DNA of 64,000 nucleotides from Cedecea neteri (GTDB lineage Bacteria > Pseudomonadota > Gammaproteobacteria > Enterobacterales > Enterobacteriaceae): positions 1,922,001-1,986,000 of the forward strand of contig NZ_CP009458.1 in NCBI RefSeq assembly GCF_000758305.1, in the 5' to 3' direction. Positions 42,389-50,993 of this stretch are shown here, in pieces (the first letter of the stretch is position 1; each line of letters starts with the position of its first letter). Below the pieces are notes generated by a model. It did no database searches, was not told the DNA's origin, and was given only the letters and a program-made list of their open reading frames with translations. A program made the position numbers and the translations under genes.

Positions 42389-42450
42389 CACTTAATCGCC
42401 AGATGTGACTGAGCGTTAAGTGGAAAGCCGTGTCACAACACGGCTTTTTT
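42389..42450 (+). ncRNA. Candidate small RNA or attenuated uppS leader
   Basis: Downstream of the candidate promoter, CCACTTAA (42388-42395) pairs with TTAAGTGG (42416-42423), and directly after comes an intrinsic terminator ending at 42450. A transcript from about 42389 would be ~62 nt with two stem-loops. Prediction only; I do not recognise it as a named RNA. Confidence 0.4.
42424..42450 (+). terminator. Strong intrinsic terminator upstream of uppS
   Basis: AAAGCCGTGT and ACACGGCTTT form a perfect ten-base stem around CACA, ending in six T. It ends 62 bases before uppS, so it may end dxr transcripts or attenuate those entering uppS. Confidence 0.88.
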
Positions 42451-42512
42451 ATGCACCAGGCTTCAATATTCCTGAGTACCGCTTAATTTTTTTCAGGGAA
42501 TCATTACGCGTT

Positions 42513-43265
42513 ATGTTGTCTGCTAATCAACAATTAAGCGAATCCTTAACTACGCATGGCGCCCGCCATGTTGCCATCATTATGGATGGCAATGGCCGTT
42601 GGGCTAAGCGTCAGGGGAAAATGAGGGTTTTCGGTCATAAAGCCGGAGCAAAATCGGTACGCCGCGCTGTGACTTTTGCAGCCAACAACGGTATCGATGC
42701 GCTGACGCTTTACGCTTTTAGCAGCGAGAACTGGAACCGCCCCGCTCAGGAAGTGACCGCATTGATGGAGCTGTTCGTCTGGGCATTAGACAGTGAGGTG
42801 AAAAGCCTGCACCGTCATAATGTTCGCTTGCGTATTATCGGCGATACCAGCCGATTTAATCTCCGCCTGCAGGAAAGAATCAAAAAAGCGGAAGCATTAA
42901 CCAGTGAGAATACTGGGCTGACGCTCAATATCGCTGCGAATTATGGCGGGCGTTGGGATATCATTCAGGGAGTGCGACAGCTTGCGTCGCAGGTGCAGGA
43001 AGGCTTATTGCGCCCGGATCAGATTGATGAAGACCTGCTCGGTCAGCAGATCTGCATGCATGAACTGGCTCCCGTAGATTTAGTAATTAGGACAGGAGGA
43101 GAGCATCGCATCAGTAACTTCCTCATCTGGCAAATTGCCTATGCGGAACTTTATTTTACCGATGTTCTTTGGCCTGATTTCGATGAACAAGACTTTGAAG
43201 GTGCGCTAAATGCTTTTGCAAACCGAGAGCGTCGTTTTGGTGGCACAGCACCTGGTGGTGAATAA
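42513..43265 (+). CDS. uppS: (2E,6E)-farnesyl-diphosphate-specific undecaprenyl diphosphate synthase
   Basis: cis-Prenyltransferase making the C55 carrier for peptidoglycan and O-antigen (also called ispU). The 250 residues start at MLSANQQL (42513), with AGGGAA upstream; a longer reading from 42420 would cross the terminator. The catalytic Asp25 lies in IIMDGNGRWA, with the FSSENW, RIIGDTSRFN and RTGGEHRISNFL motifs following. First gene of the envelope cluster, 18 bp before cdsA. Confidence 0.96.
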   Translation: MLSANQQLSESLTTHGARHVAIIMDGNGRWAKRQGKMRVFGHKAGAKSVRRAVTFAANNGIDALTLYAFSSENWNRPAQEVTALMELFVWALDSEVKSLHRHNVRLRIIGDTSRFNLRLQERIKKAEALTSENTGLTLNIAANYGGRWDIIQGVRQLASQVQEGLLRPDQIDEDLLGQQICMHELAPVDLVIRTGGEHRISNFLIWQIAYAELYFTDVLWPDFDEQDFEGALNAFANRERRFGGTAPGGE

Positions 43266-43283
43266 GCCTGTTGGGGGTCACTT

Positions 43284-44141
43284 TTGCTGAAGTATCGCCT
43301 GATTTCCGCGTTTATTATGATTCCCGTTGTCATCGCGGCGCTGTTTTGGCTTCCGCCAGTAGGATTTGCGATTGCTACGCTGGTGATTTGTATGCTGGCT
43401 GCATGGGAATGGGGGCAACTCGCCGGTTTCGTTGCTCGTTCGCAGCGCGTCTGGCTGGCGGTGCTATGTGGTCTGTTGCTTGCCGTCATGCTGATTTCGT
43501 TGCCGGAGTATCGGCATTCGGTGCATTTGCCGATAATCGAATTCTCACTTTGGACATCGCTAGTGTGGTGGGTCGCGGCGCTGCTGTTGGTCCTGTTTTA
43601 CCCGGCCTCTGCTGCATTGTGGCGTAATTCCAAACCGCTTCGACTGGTCTTTGGCCTGCTAACCATTGTTCCCTTCTTTTGGGGCATGGTAGCGCTGCGC
43701 AGCTGGCATTATGATATCAACCACTACAGCGGCTCTGTTTGGTTGCTGTATGTGATGTTCCTGGTCTGGGGCGCAGACTCTGGCGCTTATGTTTTTGGGA
43801 AAATGTTTGGCAAGCATAAACTTGCGCCAAAGGTCTCGCCTGGTAAGACCTGGCAAGGGTTTATTGGTGGCCTTGCGACTTCCGCGGTCATCTCGTTGCT
43901 GTTCGGCATGTGGGCGAATTTGAACGTAGCTCCCGTTGTTCTGCTAACCTGTTCCATTGTTGCCGCGCTGGCTTCCGTTTTAGGTGATTTGACCGAAAGT
44001 ATGTTCAAACGCGAAGCGGGAATTAAAGATAGTGGTCACCTTATCCCGGGACATGGTGGTATTCTTGACCGTATTGACAGTCTGACAGCGGCGGTGCCGG
44101 TGTTTGCCTGTCTGCTGCTTCTGGTATTCAGGACGATTTAA
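43284..44141 (+). CDS. cdsA: Phosphatidate cytidylyltransferase
   Basis: Makes CDP-diacylglycerol, the precursor of all phospholipids. The 285-residue membrane protein has about eight hydrophobic segments and the CDP-alcohol cytidylyltransferase signature (LGDLTESMFKRE to GGILDRIDS) near the C-terminus. The start is TTG at 43284, behind TTGGGGGTC; the E. coli gene also uses TTG and encodes 285 residues. A rare start may limit its output inside the operon. Confidence 0.95.
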   Translation: MLKYRLISAFIMIPVVIAALFWLPPVGFAIATLVICMLAAWEWGQLAGFVARSQRVWLAVLCGLLLAVMLISLPEYRHSVHLPIIEFSLWTSLVWWVAALLLVLFYPASAALWRNSKPLRLVFGLLTIVPFFWGMVALRSWHYDINHYSGSVWLLYVMFLVWGADSGAYVFGKMFGKHKLAPKVSPGKTWQGFIGGLATSAVISLLFGMWANLNVAPVVLLTCSIVAALASVLGDLTESMFKREAGIKDSGHLIPGHGGILDRIDSLTAAVPVFACLLLLVFRTI

Positions 44142-44152
44142 CGGAAGGTTTT

Positions 44153-45505
44153 ATGTTGAGCATACTCTGGAATTTGGCTGCGTTTATCGTTGCACTGGGT
44201 GTTTTGATTACCGTGCACGAGTTCGGCCATTTTTGGGTTGCTCGCCGCTGTGGCGTTCGTGTGGAACGCTTCTCCATCGGGTTTGGTAAGGCGCTTTGGC
44301 GTCGTACCGACCGTCAGGGAACCGAATTTGTTATCGCTCTGATCCCGCTGGGTGGCTACGTTAAAATGCTGGATGAACGCGTTGAACCGGTGCTGCCGGA
44401 AATGCGTCATGCTGCGTTTAACAACAAAACAGTTTCTCAGCGTGCGGCTATTATCGCCGCTGGCCCCATCGCTAACTTCATCTTCGCTATCTTTGCCTAT
44501 TGGCTGGTGTTTATCATTGGCATTCCAAGCCTGCGTCCGGTGATCGGTGAAATAACCCCCAACTCTATCGCTGCGGAAGCACAAATTAGCCCCGGTATGG
44601 AACTAAAAGCGATAGATGGTATCGAAACGCCTGATTGGGATGCCGTTCGTTTAGCTTTAATCGGTAAAATTGGCGATGCGAGTGCGAGAGTTTCTTATGC
44701 ACCGTTTGGGACGAATCAAACGCGCGATGTAACCCTTGATCTAAGTCATTGGCAGTTTGAACCTGATAAACAGGATCCGGTCGTATCACTTGGATTCAGG
44801 CCCCGTGGTCCGCAGATTGAAAACGTGCTGGACGAAGTTCAGCCGCAGTCTGCAGCCAATAAGGCTGGTTTGCAAGCAGGGGACAGGATCGTTAAAGTCA
44901 ACGGTCAGCCGCTCCTTCAGTGGAGTGAATTTGTAAACCTGGTGCGTGACAATCCAGGGCAGCCGCTGGCCATAGAGATTGAAAGACAGGGGAGCCCCTT
45001 GTCTTTGACGCTGATACCGGATACAAAACCGGGTAAAGCGAAAGCAGAAGGGTTTGCAGGGGTGGTACCTAAAATTATCCCGCTGCCCGATGAGTACAAA
45101 ACAGTGCGTCAGTATGGGCCGTTTACCGCTGTAGCAGAAGCCACGGATAAAACCTGGCAACTGATGAAGCTGACGGTCAACATGCTGGGGAAATTAATAA
45201 CCGGTGATGTAAAACTGAACAACCTCAGTGGGCCAATCTCCATAGCTCAAGGGGCAGGTATGTCGGCGGAATATGGGTTGATTTACTTCCTGATGTTCCT
45301 GGCGCTTATCAGCGTCAACTTAGGGATTATTAACCTGTTTCCACTTCCCGTCCTTGACGGCGGGCACCTGCTCTTTTTGGCGGTTGAGAAACTGAAAGGC
45401 ACTCCGGTTTCCGAGCGAGTTCAGGACTTCAGTTATCGCATTGGCTCTATTTTGCTGGTGCTATTAATGGGGCTTGCACTTTTCAATGATTTCTCTCGTT
45501 TATAG
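44153..45505 (+). CDS. rseP: RseP site-2 intramembrane zinc protease
   Basis: Cuts the anti-sigma factor RseA after DegS, releasing sigma-E. The 450 residues equal E. coli RseP. Zinc motif HEFGH is at 22-26 in the first membrane helix; two PDZ domains occupy the periplasmic part (about 115-310); the third zinc ligand lies in NLFPLPVLDGGH near residue 400, before the last membrane helix. Eleven bases after cdsA. Its target pathway controls degP, bamA and skp in this same window. Confidence 0.97.
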   Translation: MLSILWNLAAFIVALGVLITVHEFGHFWVARRCGVRVERFSIGFGKALWRRTDRQGTEFVIALIPLGGYVKMLDERVEPVLPEMRHAAFNNKTVSQRAAIIAAGPIANFIFAIFAYWLVFIIGIPSLRPVIGEITPNSIAAEAQISPGMELKAIDGIETPDWDAVRLALIGKIGDASARVSYAPFGTNQTRDVTLDLSHWQFEPDKQDPVVSLGFRPRGPQIENVLDEVQPQSAANKAGLQAGDRIVKVNGQPLLQWSEFVNLVRDNPGQPLAIEIERQGSPLSLTLIPDTKPGKAKAEGFAGVVPKIIPLPDEYKTVRQYGPFTAVAEATDKTWQLMKLTVNMLGKLITGDVKLNNLSGPISIAQGAGMSAEYGLIYFLMFLALISVNLGIINLFPLPVLDGGHLLFLAVEKLKGTPVSERVQDFSYRIGSILLVLLMGLALFNDFSRL

Positions 45506-45538
45506 AGAGAATTAGGTTAGGAAGAACGCATAACAACG

Positions 45539-47944
45539 ATGGCGATGAAAAAGCTCCTCATAGCGTCGCTGCTGTTTAGCAGCGCCACCGTATACGGTGC
45601 AGACGGGTTCGTGGTGAAAGATATTCATTTCGAAGGCCTGCAGCGAGTCGCCGTCGGTGCGGCCCTCCTCAGTATGCCGGTTCGCGTAGGCGATACCGTC
45701 TCTGACGAGGATATCAGTAATACAATCCGCTCACTGTTTGCCACCGGCAACTTTGAAGATGTGCGCGTTCTGCGTGATGGTAATACGCTGCTCGTGCAGG
45801 TCAAAGAGCGTCCAACCATTGCCAGCATCACCTTCTCCGGCAACAAGTCGGTGAAAGATGACATGCTCAAGCAGAATCTTGAAGCTTCCGGCGTACGGGT
45901 GGGGGAATCCCTCGACCGCACGACCCTGGGTGACATCGAGAAAGGGCTGGAAGATTTCTACTACAGCGTCGGGAAATACAGCGCCAGCGTTAAAGCTGTC
46001 GTCACCCCACTGCCGCGTAATCGCGTTGACCTGAAGCTGGTGTTCCAGGAAGGTGTTTCCGCGAAAATCCAGCAGATCAACATCGTTGGCAACCACGCGT
46101 TTAGCACGGATGAGCTGATCTCCCGCTTCCAACTGCGTGATGAAGTGCCGTGGTGGAACGTTGTTGGCGATCGTAAATACCAGAAGCAAAAGCTGGCGGG
46201 TGACCTTGAAACCCTGCGCAGCTACTATCTGGATCGCGGCTATGCGCGTTTCAATATTGATTCCACGCAGGTGAGCCTGACGCCGGACAAGAAAAGCATT
46301 TATGTGACCATCAACATCACCGAAGGCGAGCAGTACAAGATCGCCGGCGTGGATGTGAAAGGCAATCTGGCCGGGCATTCTGCTGAAATCGAAAGCCTGA
46401 CCAAGATGCAGCCGGGTGAGCTGTATAACGGCACCAAAGTCACCAAAATGGAAGACGACATTAAGAAACTGCTGGGTCGCTATGGCTACGCCTATCCGCG
46501 CGTACAGACTCAGCCAGAAATTAATGATGCTGACAAAACTGTGAAGCTGCACGTTAACGTCGATTCCGGTAACCGTTACTACGTGCGTAAGATCCGCTTC
46601 GAAGGTAACGACACCAGTAAAGATGCCGTTCTGCGCCGCGAAATGCGCCAGATGGAAGGCGCGTGGCTGGGCAGCAACCTCGTTGATGCTGGTAAAGAGC
46701 GTCTGAACCGCCTGGGTTACTTCGAGACTGTCGATGTGGACACCCAGCGCGTATCTGGCAGCCCGGATCAGGTTGACGTTGTTTATAAAGTTAAAGAGCG
46801 TAACACCGGGAGCTTCAACTTCGGTGTTGGCTACGGTACCGAAAGCGGTGTGAGCTTCCAGGTCGGTGTTCAGCAGGATAACTGGTTGGGTACGGGTTAC
46901 TCAGTGGGTATCAGCGGCACCAAAAACGACTACCAGACTTACGCGGAACTGTCAGCGACCGATCCGTACTTCACGGTTGATGGTGTTAGCCTTGGTGGTC
47001 GTCTCTTCTTCAACGACTTCAAAGCTGATGACGCGGACCTGTCTGACTACACCAACAAGAGCTACGGCCTGGATACGACACTGGGCTTCCCGGTGAACGA
47101 ATACAACACGCTGCGTCTTGGTTTGGGTTACGTACATAACGATCTGTCGAATATGCAGCCACAGATAGCCATGTGGCGCTACCTGGATTCTGTGGGCCAG
47201 CACCCAACTCAGAATGCCAACGACAACAGTTTCTCGGCAGATGACTTCACTCTGAACTATGGTTGGACATACAACAATCTTGACCGCGGGTACTTCCCGA
47301 CGGATGGTTCTCGCGTCAACCTGAATGGTAAAGTTACCATCCCGGGTTCCGATAACGAGTTCTATAAAGTGACGTTAGATACGGCGAGTTACTTCCCAAT
47401 CAATGACGATCACACGTGGGTTGTGCTGGGTCGTACCCGTTGGGGCTACGGCGATGGTCTGGGCGGTAAAGAACTGCCGTTCTACGAGAACTTCTATGCC
47501 GGTGGTTCCAGTACCGTGCGTGGTTTCCAGTCAAACAACATTGGTCCAAAAGCCGCTTATTACGGCCCGAACCAGCGTAACTGTGGAACCGGCGCTGTGT
47601 GTAACTCTAACGATGCGGTGGGCGGTAACGCCATGGGCGTAGCCAGCCTTGAGCTGATTACTCCAACGCCGTTCCTGAGTGAGAAGTACTCAAACTCTGT
47701 TCGTACTTCCCTGTTTGTCGATGCAGGTACCGTTTGGGATACCAAATGGGAGAACACCGACGCGACCAGAGCGGCAGGTATACCTGATTACAGCACGCCA
47801 AGTAACATCCGTATGTCTGCAGGTATTGCGCTGCAGTGGATGTCGCCTCTGGGGCCGCTGGTCTTCTCTTATGCTCAGCCGTATAAGAAATATGATGGAG
47901 ACAAGGCAGAACAGTTCCAGTTTAACATTGGTAAAACCTGGTAA
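45539..47944 (+). CDS. bamA: Outer-membrane protein assembly factor BamA
   Basis: Inserts beta-barrel proteins into the outer membrane. The 801-residue precursor has a signal peptide ending at residue 20 (VYG/ADGF), five POTRA domains to about 420, then the 16-strand barrel with the VRGF motif of loop 6 and a C-terminal Trp. E. coli BamA has 810 residues; the shortfall is mainly in the extracellular loop 6 region (about 47556-47620), where the sequence differs but two cysteines (NCGTGAVC) remain. 33 bp after rseP. Confidence 0.97.
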   Translation: MAMKKLLIASLLFSSATVYGADGFVVKDIHFEGLQRVAVGAALLSMPVRVGDTVSDEDISNTIRSLFATGNFEDVRVLRDGNTLLVQVKERPTIASITFSGNKSVKDDMLKQNLEASGVRVGESLDRTTLGDIEKGLEDFYYSVGKYSASVKAVVTPLPRNRVDLKLVFQEGVSAKIQQINIVGNHAFSTDELISRFQLRDEVPWWNVVGDRKYQKQKLAGDLETLRSYYLDRGYARFNIDSTQVSLTPDKKSIYVTINITEGEQYKIAGVDVKGNLAGHSAEIESLTKMQPGELYNGTKVTKMEDDIKKLLGRYGYAYPRVQTQPEINDADKTVKLHVNVDSGNRYYVRKIRFEGNDTSKDAVLRREMRQMEGAWLGSNLVDAGKERLNRLGYFETVDVDTQRVSGSPDQVDVVYKVKERNTGSFNFGVGYGTESGVSFQVGVQQDNWLGTGYSVGISGTKNDYQTYAELSATDPYFTVDGVSLGGRLFFNDFKADDADLSDYTNKSYGLDTTLGFPVNEYNTLRLGLGYVHNDLSNMQPQIAMWRYLDSVGQHPTQNANDNSFSADDFTLNYGWTYNNLDRGYFPTDGSRVNLNGKVTIPGSDNEFYKVTLDTASYFPINDDHTWVVLGRTRWGYGDGLGGKELPFYENFYAGGSSTVRGFQSNNIGPKAAYYGPNQRNCGTGAVCNSNDAVGGNAMGVASLELITPTPFLSEKYSNSVRTSLFVDAGTVWDTKWENTDATRAAGIPDYSTPSNIRMSAGIALQWMSPLGPLVFSYAQPYKKYDGDKAEQFQFNIGKTW

Positions 47945-48067
47945 TTTGTTCTGCGCGATGGAACGCAACAGCAGTGAGGCGCTGCACCTGTTAGCCGTTT
48001 AGACAGTTAGCGGGTGCTCGCAAAAAACAGTGTCTTCGGACGCCTATGGGATGGTAAGGAGTTTATA

Positions 48068-48568
48068 GTGAAAAAGTGGTTAGTTGCCGCAGGTCTCGGG
48101 ATTGCTATGGTTGCTTCAGCCGGCGCTCAGGCTGCCTCCAGCATCGCAGTAGTTAACATGGGCAACCTGTTCCAACAGGTCGCACAAAACACCGGTGTTT
48201 CTAAAACCCTGGAAAATGAGTTCAAAGGCCGCGCCAGCGAACTGCAGGGAATGGAAAACGATCTGCAATCCAAAATGCAGCGCCTGCAGCGCGATGGTTC
48301 AACCATGAAAGCTTCAGATCGCAGCAAAATGGAAAAAGACGTCATGGCTCAGCGCCAGTCGTTCTCCGAAAAAGCACAGGCTTTTGAGCAGGATCGTAAT
48401 CGTCGTTCCAACGAAGAGCGCAGCAAACTGGTCACTCGTATCCAGGCCGCTGTGAAGAAAGTTGCAGATGACAAAGGTTATGATGTTGTTCTGGATGCAA
48501 ACACCGTTGCTTACGCAGGCAACGACGTTAAAGACATCACTGCAGACGTACTGAAACAGGTTAAATAA
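48068..48568 (+). CDS. skp: Periplasmic chaperone Skp
   Basis: Trimeric jellyfish-shaped chaperone holding unfolded outer-membrane proteins on their way to BamA. The predicted protein is 166 residues, with a GTG start at 48068 and AAGGAG six bases upstream, matching the E. coli GTG start. Signal peptide ends near residue 23 (AQA). The body is a long charged coiled coil (about 55-135). About five residues longer than E. coli Skp, including a small insertion in the tentacle (RDGSTM). Lies between bamA and lpxD in the sigma-E-linked cluster. Confidence 0.95.
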   Translation: MKKWLVAAGLGIAMVASAGAQAASSIAVVNMGNLFQQVAQNTGVSKTLENEFKGRASELQGMENDLQSKMQRLQRDGSTMKASDRSKMEKDVMAQRQSFSEKAQAFEQDRNRRSNEERSKLVTRIQAAVKKVADDKGYDVVLDANTVAYAGNDVKDITADVLKQVK

Positions 48569-48571
48569 GTA

Positions 48572-49597
48572 ATGTCTTCAATTCGACTGGCTGAATTAGC
48601 CCAGCAGTTGGATGCAGAATTGCACGGTGATGGCGATATCGTCATCACCGGCGTCGCATCTATGCAAACTGCCCAGTCTGGCCACATTACGTTCATGGTT
48701 AATCCTCGCTATCGTGAACAGCTGGCTGTCTGCCAGGCTTCTGCCGTCGTGATGACCGAAGCCGACCTTCCATACGCTAAAAGCGCTGCACTGGTAGTGA
48801 AGAACCCCTACCTGACCTATGCTCGTATGGCTCAAATTCTTGATACCACGCCTCAGCCTGCAAGCGACATTGCGCCAAGCGCAGTTATCGATGCAACGGC
48901 GAGGCTTGGCCAAAATGTTTCTGTCGGCGCAAATGCCGTTATCGAATCTGGCGTTGAACTGGGCGATAACGTAGTAATTGGCGCCGGCTGCTTCGTAGGC
49001 AAAAATACTAAAATCGGTGCAGGTAGCCGTTTATGGGCCAATGTCTCTATCTATCACAACATCGAAATCGGTGCTCAGTGCCTGATTCAGTCCAGCACGG
49101 TGATAGGTTCAGACGGTTTTGGTTACGCTAACGATCGCGGCAATTGGGTTAAGATTCCTCAGCTCGGCCGGGTGATTATTGGCGATCGCGTTGAAATTGG
49201 TGCTTGTACGACGATCGATCGCGGTGCGCTGGATGACACGATCATCGGCAATGGTGTTATCATTGATAACCAGTGCCAGATTGCACATAACGTTGTGATT
49301 GGCGACAATACTGCGGTTGCGGGTGGCGTTATCATGGCAGGCAGCCTGAAAATTGGCCGTTACTGCATGATTGGTGGTGCCAGCGTAATCAACGGCCATA
49401 TGGAAATCTGTGACAAGGTGACCGTGACCGGAATGGGAATGGTGATGCGTCCGATCACTGAACCAGGAGTTTACTCCTCGGGTATCCCTCTCCAGCCGAA
49501 CAAAGCGTGGCGTAAAACCGCTGCCCTGGTGATGAACATCGATGAGATGAGCAAACGCTTAAAAACCATCGAACGTAAGGTCAATCAACAAGACTGA
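48572..49597 (+). CDS. lpxD: UDP-3-O-(3-hydroxymyristoyl)glucosamine N-acyltransferase
   Basis: Third step of lipid A synthesis. The 341 residues equal E. coli LpxD. An N-terminal uridine-binding domain (about 1-100) precedes a left-handed beta-helix of hexapeptide repeats; the catalytic His lies in CQIAHNVVIG (about 239). Three bases after the skp stop. lpxD-fabZ-lpxA-lpxB form the lipid A block. Confidence 0.97.
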   Translation: MSSIRLAELAQQLDAELHGDGDIVITGVASMQTAQSGHITFMVNPRYREQLAVCQASAVVMTEADLPYAKSAALVVKNPYLTYARMAQILDTTPQPASDIAPSAVIDATARLGQNVSVGANAVIESGVELGDNVVIGAGCFVGKNTKIGAGSRLWANVSIYHNIEIGAQCLIQSSTVIGSDGFGYANDRGNWVKIPQLGRVIIGDRVEIGACTTIDRGALDDTIIGNGVIIDNQCQIAHNVVIGDNTAVAGGVIMAGSLKIGRYCMIGGASVINGHMEICDKVTVTGMGMVMRPITEPGVYSSGIPLQPNKAWRKTAALVMNIDEMSKRLKTIERKVNQQD

Positions 49598-49745
49598 TCG
49601 TCACCTGCTCCCTGCGCTGCCGTGTTTCCGGCCATTAGGGCTGGAGCGTGAGCCGCGCTTTTTGATTTGCGGCCTGCTGGCATTCTTTGATTGCCGCAGG
49701 CCGTGTTATTATTGTCATTTAGAATATTTAGACAGGAAGAGTATT

Positions 49746-50201
49746 TTGACAACTGACACTCATACTCTGCACATTGAAGAGATTTTAGAGCTTCTGCCGC
49801 ACCGTTATCCGTTCTTGCTGGTTGATCGTGTGCTGGATTTTGAAGAAGGTCGTTTTCTGCGCGCAGTTAAAAATGTCTCTGTAAATGAGCCGTTTTTCCA
49901 GGGCCACTTCCCTGGTAAGCCGATTTTCCCGGGTGTATTGATCCTGGAAGCGATGGCGCAGGCTACCGGTATTCTTGCGTTTAAAAGCGTGGGTAAACTT
50001 GAGCCGGGTGAGCTGTATTACTTTGCTGGCATTGATGAAGCGCGCTTTAAGCGTCCTGTTGTGCCTGGCGATCAAATGATTATGGAAGTGACCTTTGAGA
50101 AAACTCGTCGTGGTTTGACGCGTTTCAAAGGTGTTGCAATCGTTGACGGCAAGATTGTCTGCGAAGCAACCATGATGTGTGCACGCAGCCGGGAGGCATA
50201 A
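49746..50201 (+). CDS. fabZ: 3-hydroxyacyl-ACP dehydratase FabZ
   Basis: Dehydrates hydroxyacyl-ACPs in fatty acid elongation, competing with LpxA for hydroxymyristoyl-ACP. The 151 residues start from TTG at 49746, with AGGAAGAG just upstream; E. coli fabZ likewise begins with TTG. The hot-dog fold active site has His54 (GHFPGKPIFPG) and Glu68 (LILEAMAQ). An in-frame reading from 49662 covers the 148-bp spacer after lpxD and is rejected. Confidence 0.97.
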   Translation: MTTDTHTLHIEEILELLPHRYPFLLVDRVLDFEEGRFLRAVKNVSVNEPFFQGHFPGKPIFPGVLILEAMAQATGILAFKSVGKLEPGELYYFAGIDEARFKRPVVPGDQMIMEVTFEKTRRGLTRFKGVAIVDGKIVCEATMMCARSREA

Positions 50202-50204
50202 TAC

Positions 50205-50993
50205 GTGATTGATAAGTCCGCCTTTATTCATCCAACCGCTATTGTGGAAGAAGGTGCCATCATTGGTGCTAACGTTCATATTGGTCCGTTTTGTCTCGTA
50301 GGTCCAAACGTTGAAATTGGCGAAGGCACGGTTCTGAAATCTCATGTTGTCGTCAATGGTCATACTAAAATCGGCCGTGACAATGAGATCTACCAGTTCG
50401 CGTCTATCGGCGAGGTTAACCAGGATCTGAAATATGCGGGTGAGCCAACTCGCGTGGAAATTGGCGATCGCAACCGCATTCGCGAAAGCGTCACCATCCA
50501 TCGCGGTACGGTGCAAGATGCTGGATTAACGAAGGTGGGAAGCGATAACCTGCTGATGATCAATGCGCACGTTGCGCATGATTGCCAGATTGGCGATCGC
50601 GTTATCCTTGCGAACAACGCAACGCTCGCGGGTCACGTGCAAATTGGGGATCACGCCATCATCGGTGGAATGACCGCGGTGCATCAGTTCTGCATCATCG
50701 GCGCTCACGTGATGGTTGGTGGCTGTTCCGGTGTTGCTCAGGACGTTCCACCTTACGTTATTGCGCAGGGCAACCATGCGACGCCGTTTGGTGTGAACAT
50801 TGAAGGCCTGAAGCGTCGTGGTTTCAGCAAAGAAGCACTGCACGCTATTCGTAACGCCTACAAGATCCTCTATCGCAGCGGCAAAACGCTTGAAGAGGCG
50901 AAGCCGGAAATTGCTGAAATCGCAGCTCAGCATCCGGAAGTGAATGCATTCATTGAATTCTTTGCCCGCTCAACGCGCGGTTTGATTCGTTAA
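50205..50993 (+). CDS. lpxA: UDP-N-acetylglucosamine acyltransferase
   Basis: First step of lipid A synthesis. The 262 residues start with GTG at 50205, three bases after fabZ, behind GGGAGG. Left-handed beta-helix of hexapeptides with catalytic His125 and nearby His122 (INAHVAHDCQIG), and a helical C-terminal domain. E. coli lpxA also starts with GTG and has the same length. lpxB begins directly after its stop. Confidence 0.97.
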   Translation: MIDKSAFIHPTAIVEEGAIIGANVHIGPFCLVGPNVEIGEGTVLKSHVVVNGHTKIGRDNEIYQFASIGEVNQDLKYAGEPTRVEIGDRNRIRESVTIHRGTVQDAGLTKVGSDNLLMINAHVAHDCQIGDRVILANNATLAGHVQIGDHAIIGGMTAVHQFCIIGAHVMVGGCSGVAQDVPPYVIAQGNHATPFGVNIEGLKRRGFSKEALHAIRNAYKILYRSGKTLEEAKPEIAEIAAQHPEVNAFIEFFARSTRGLIR

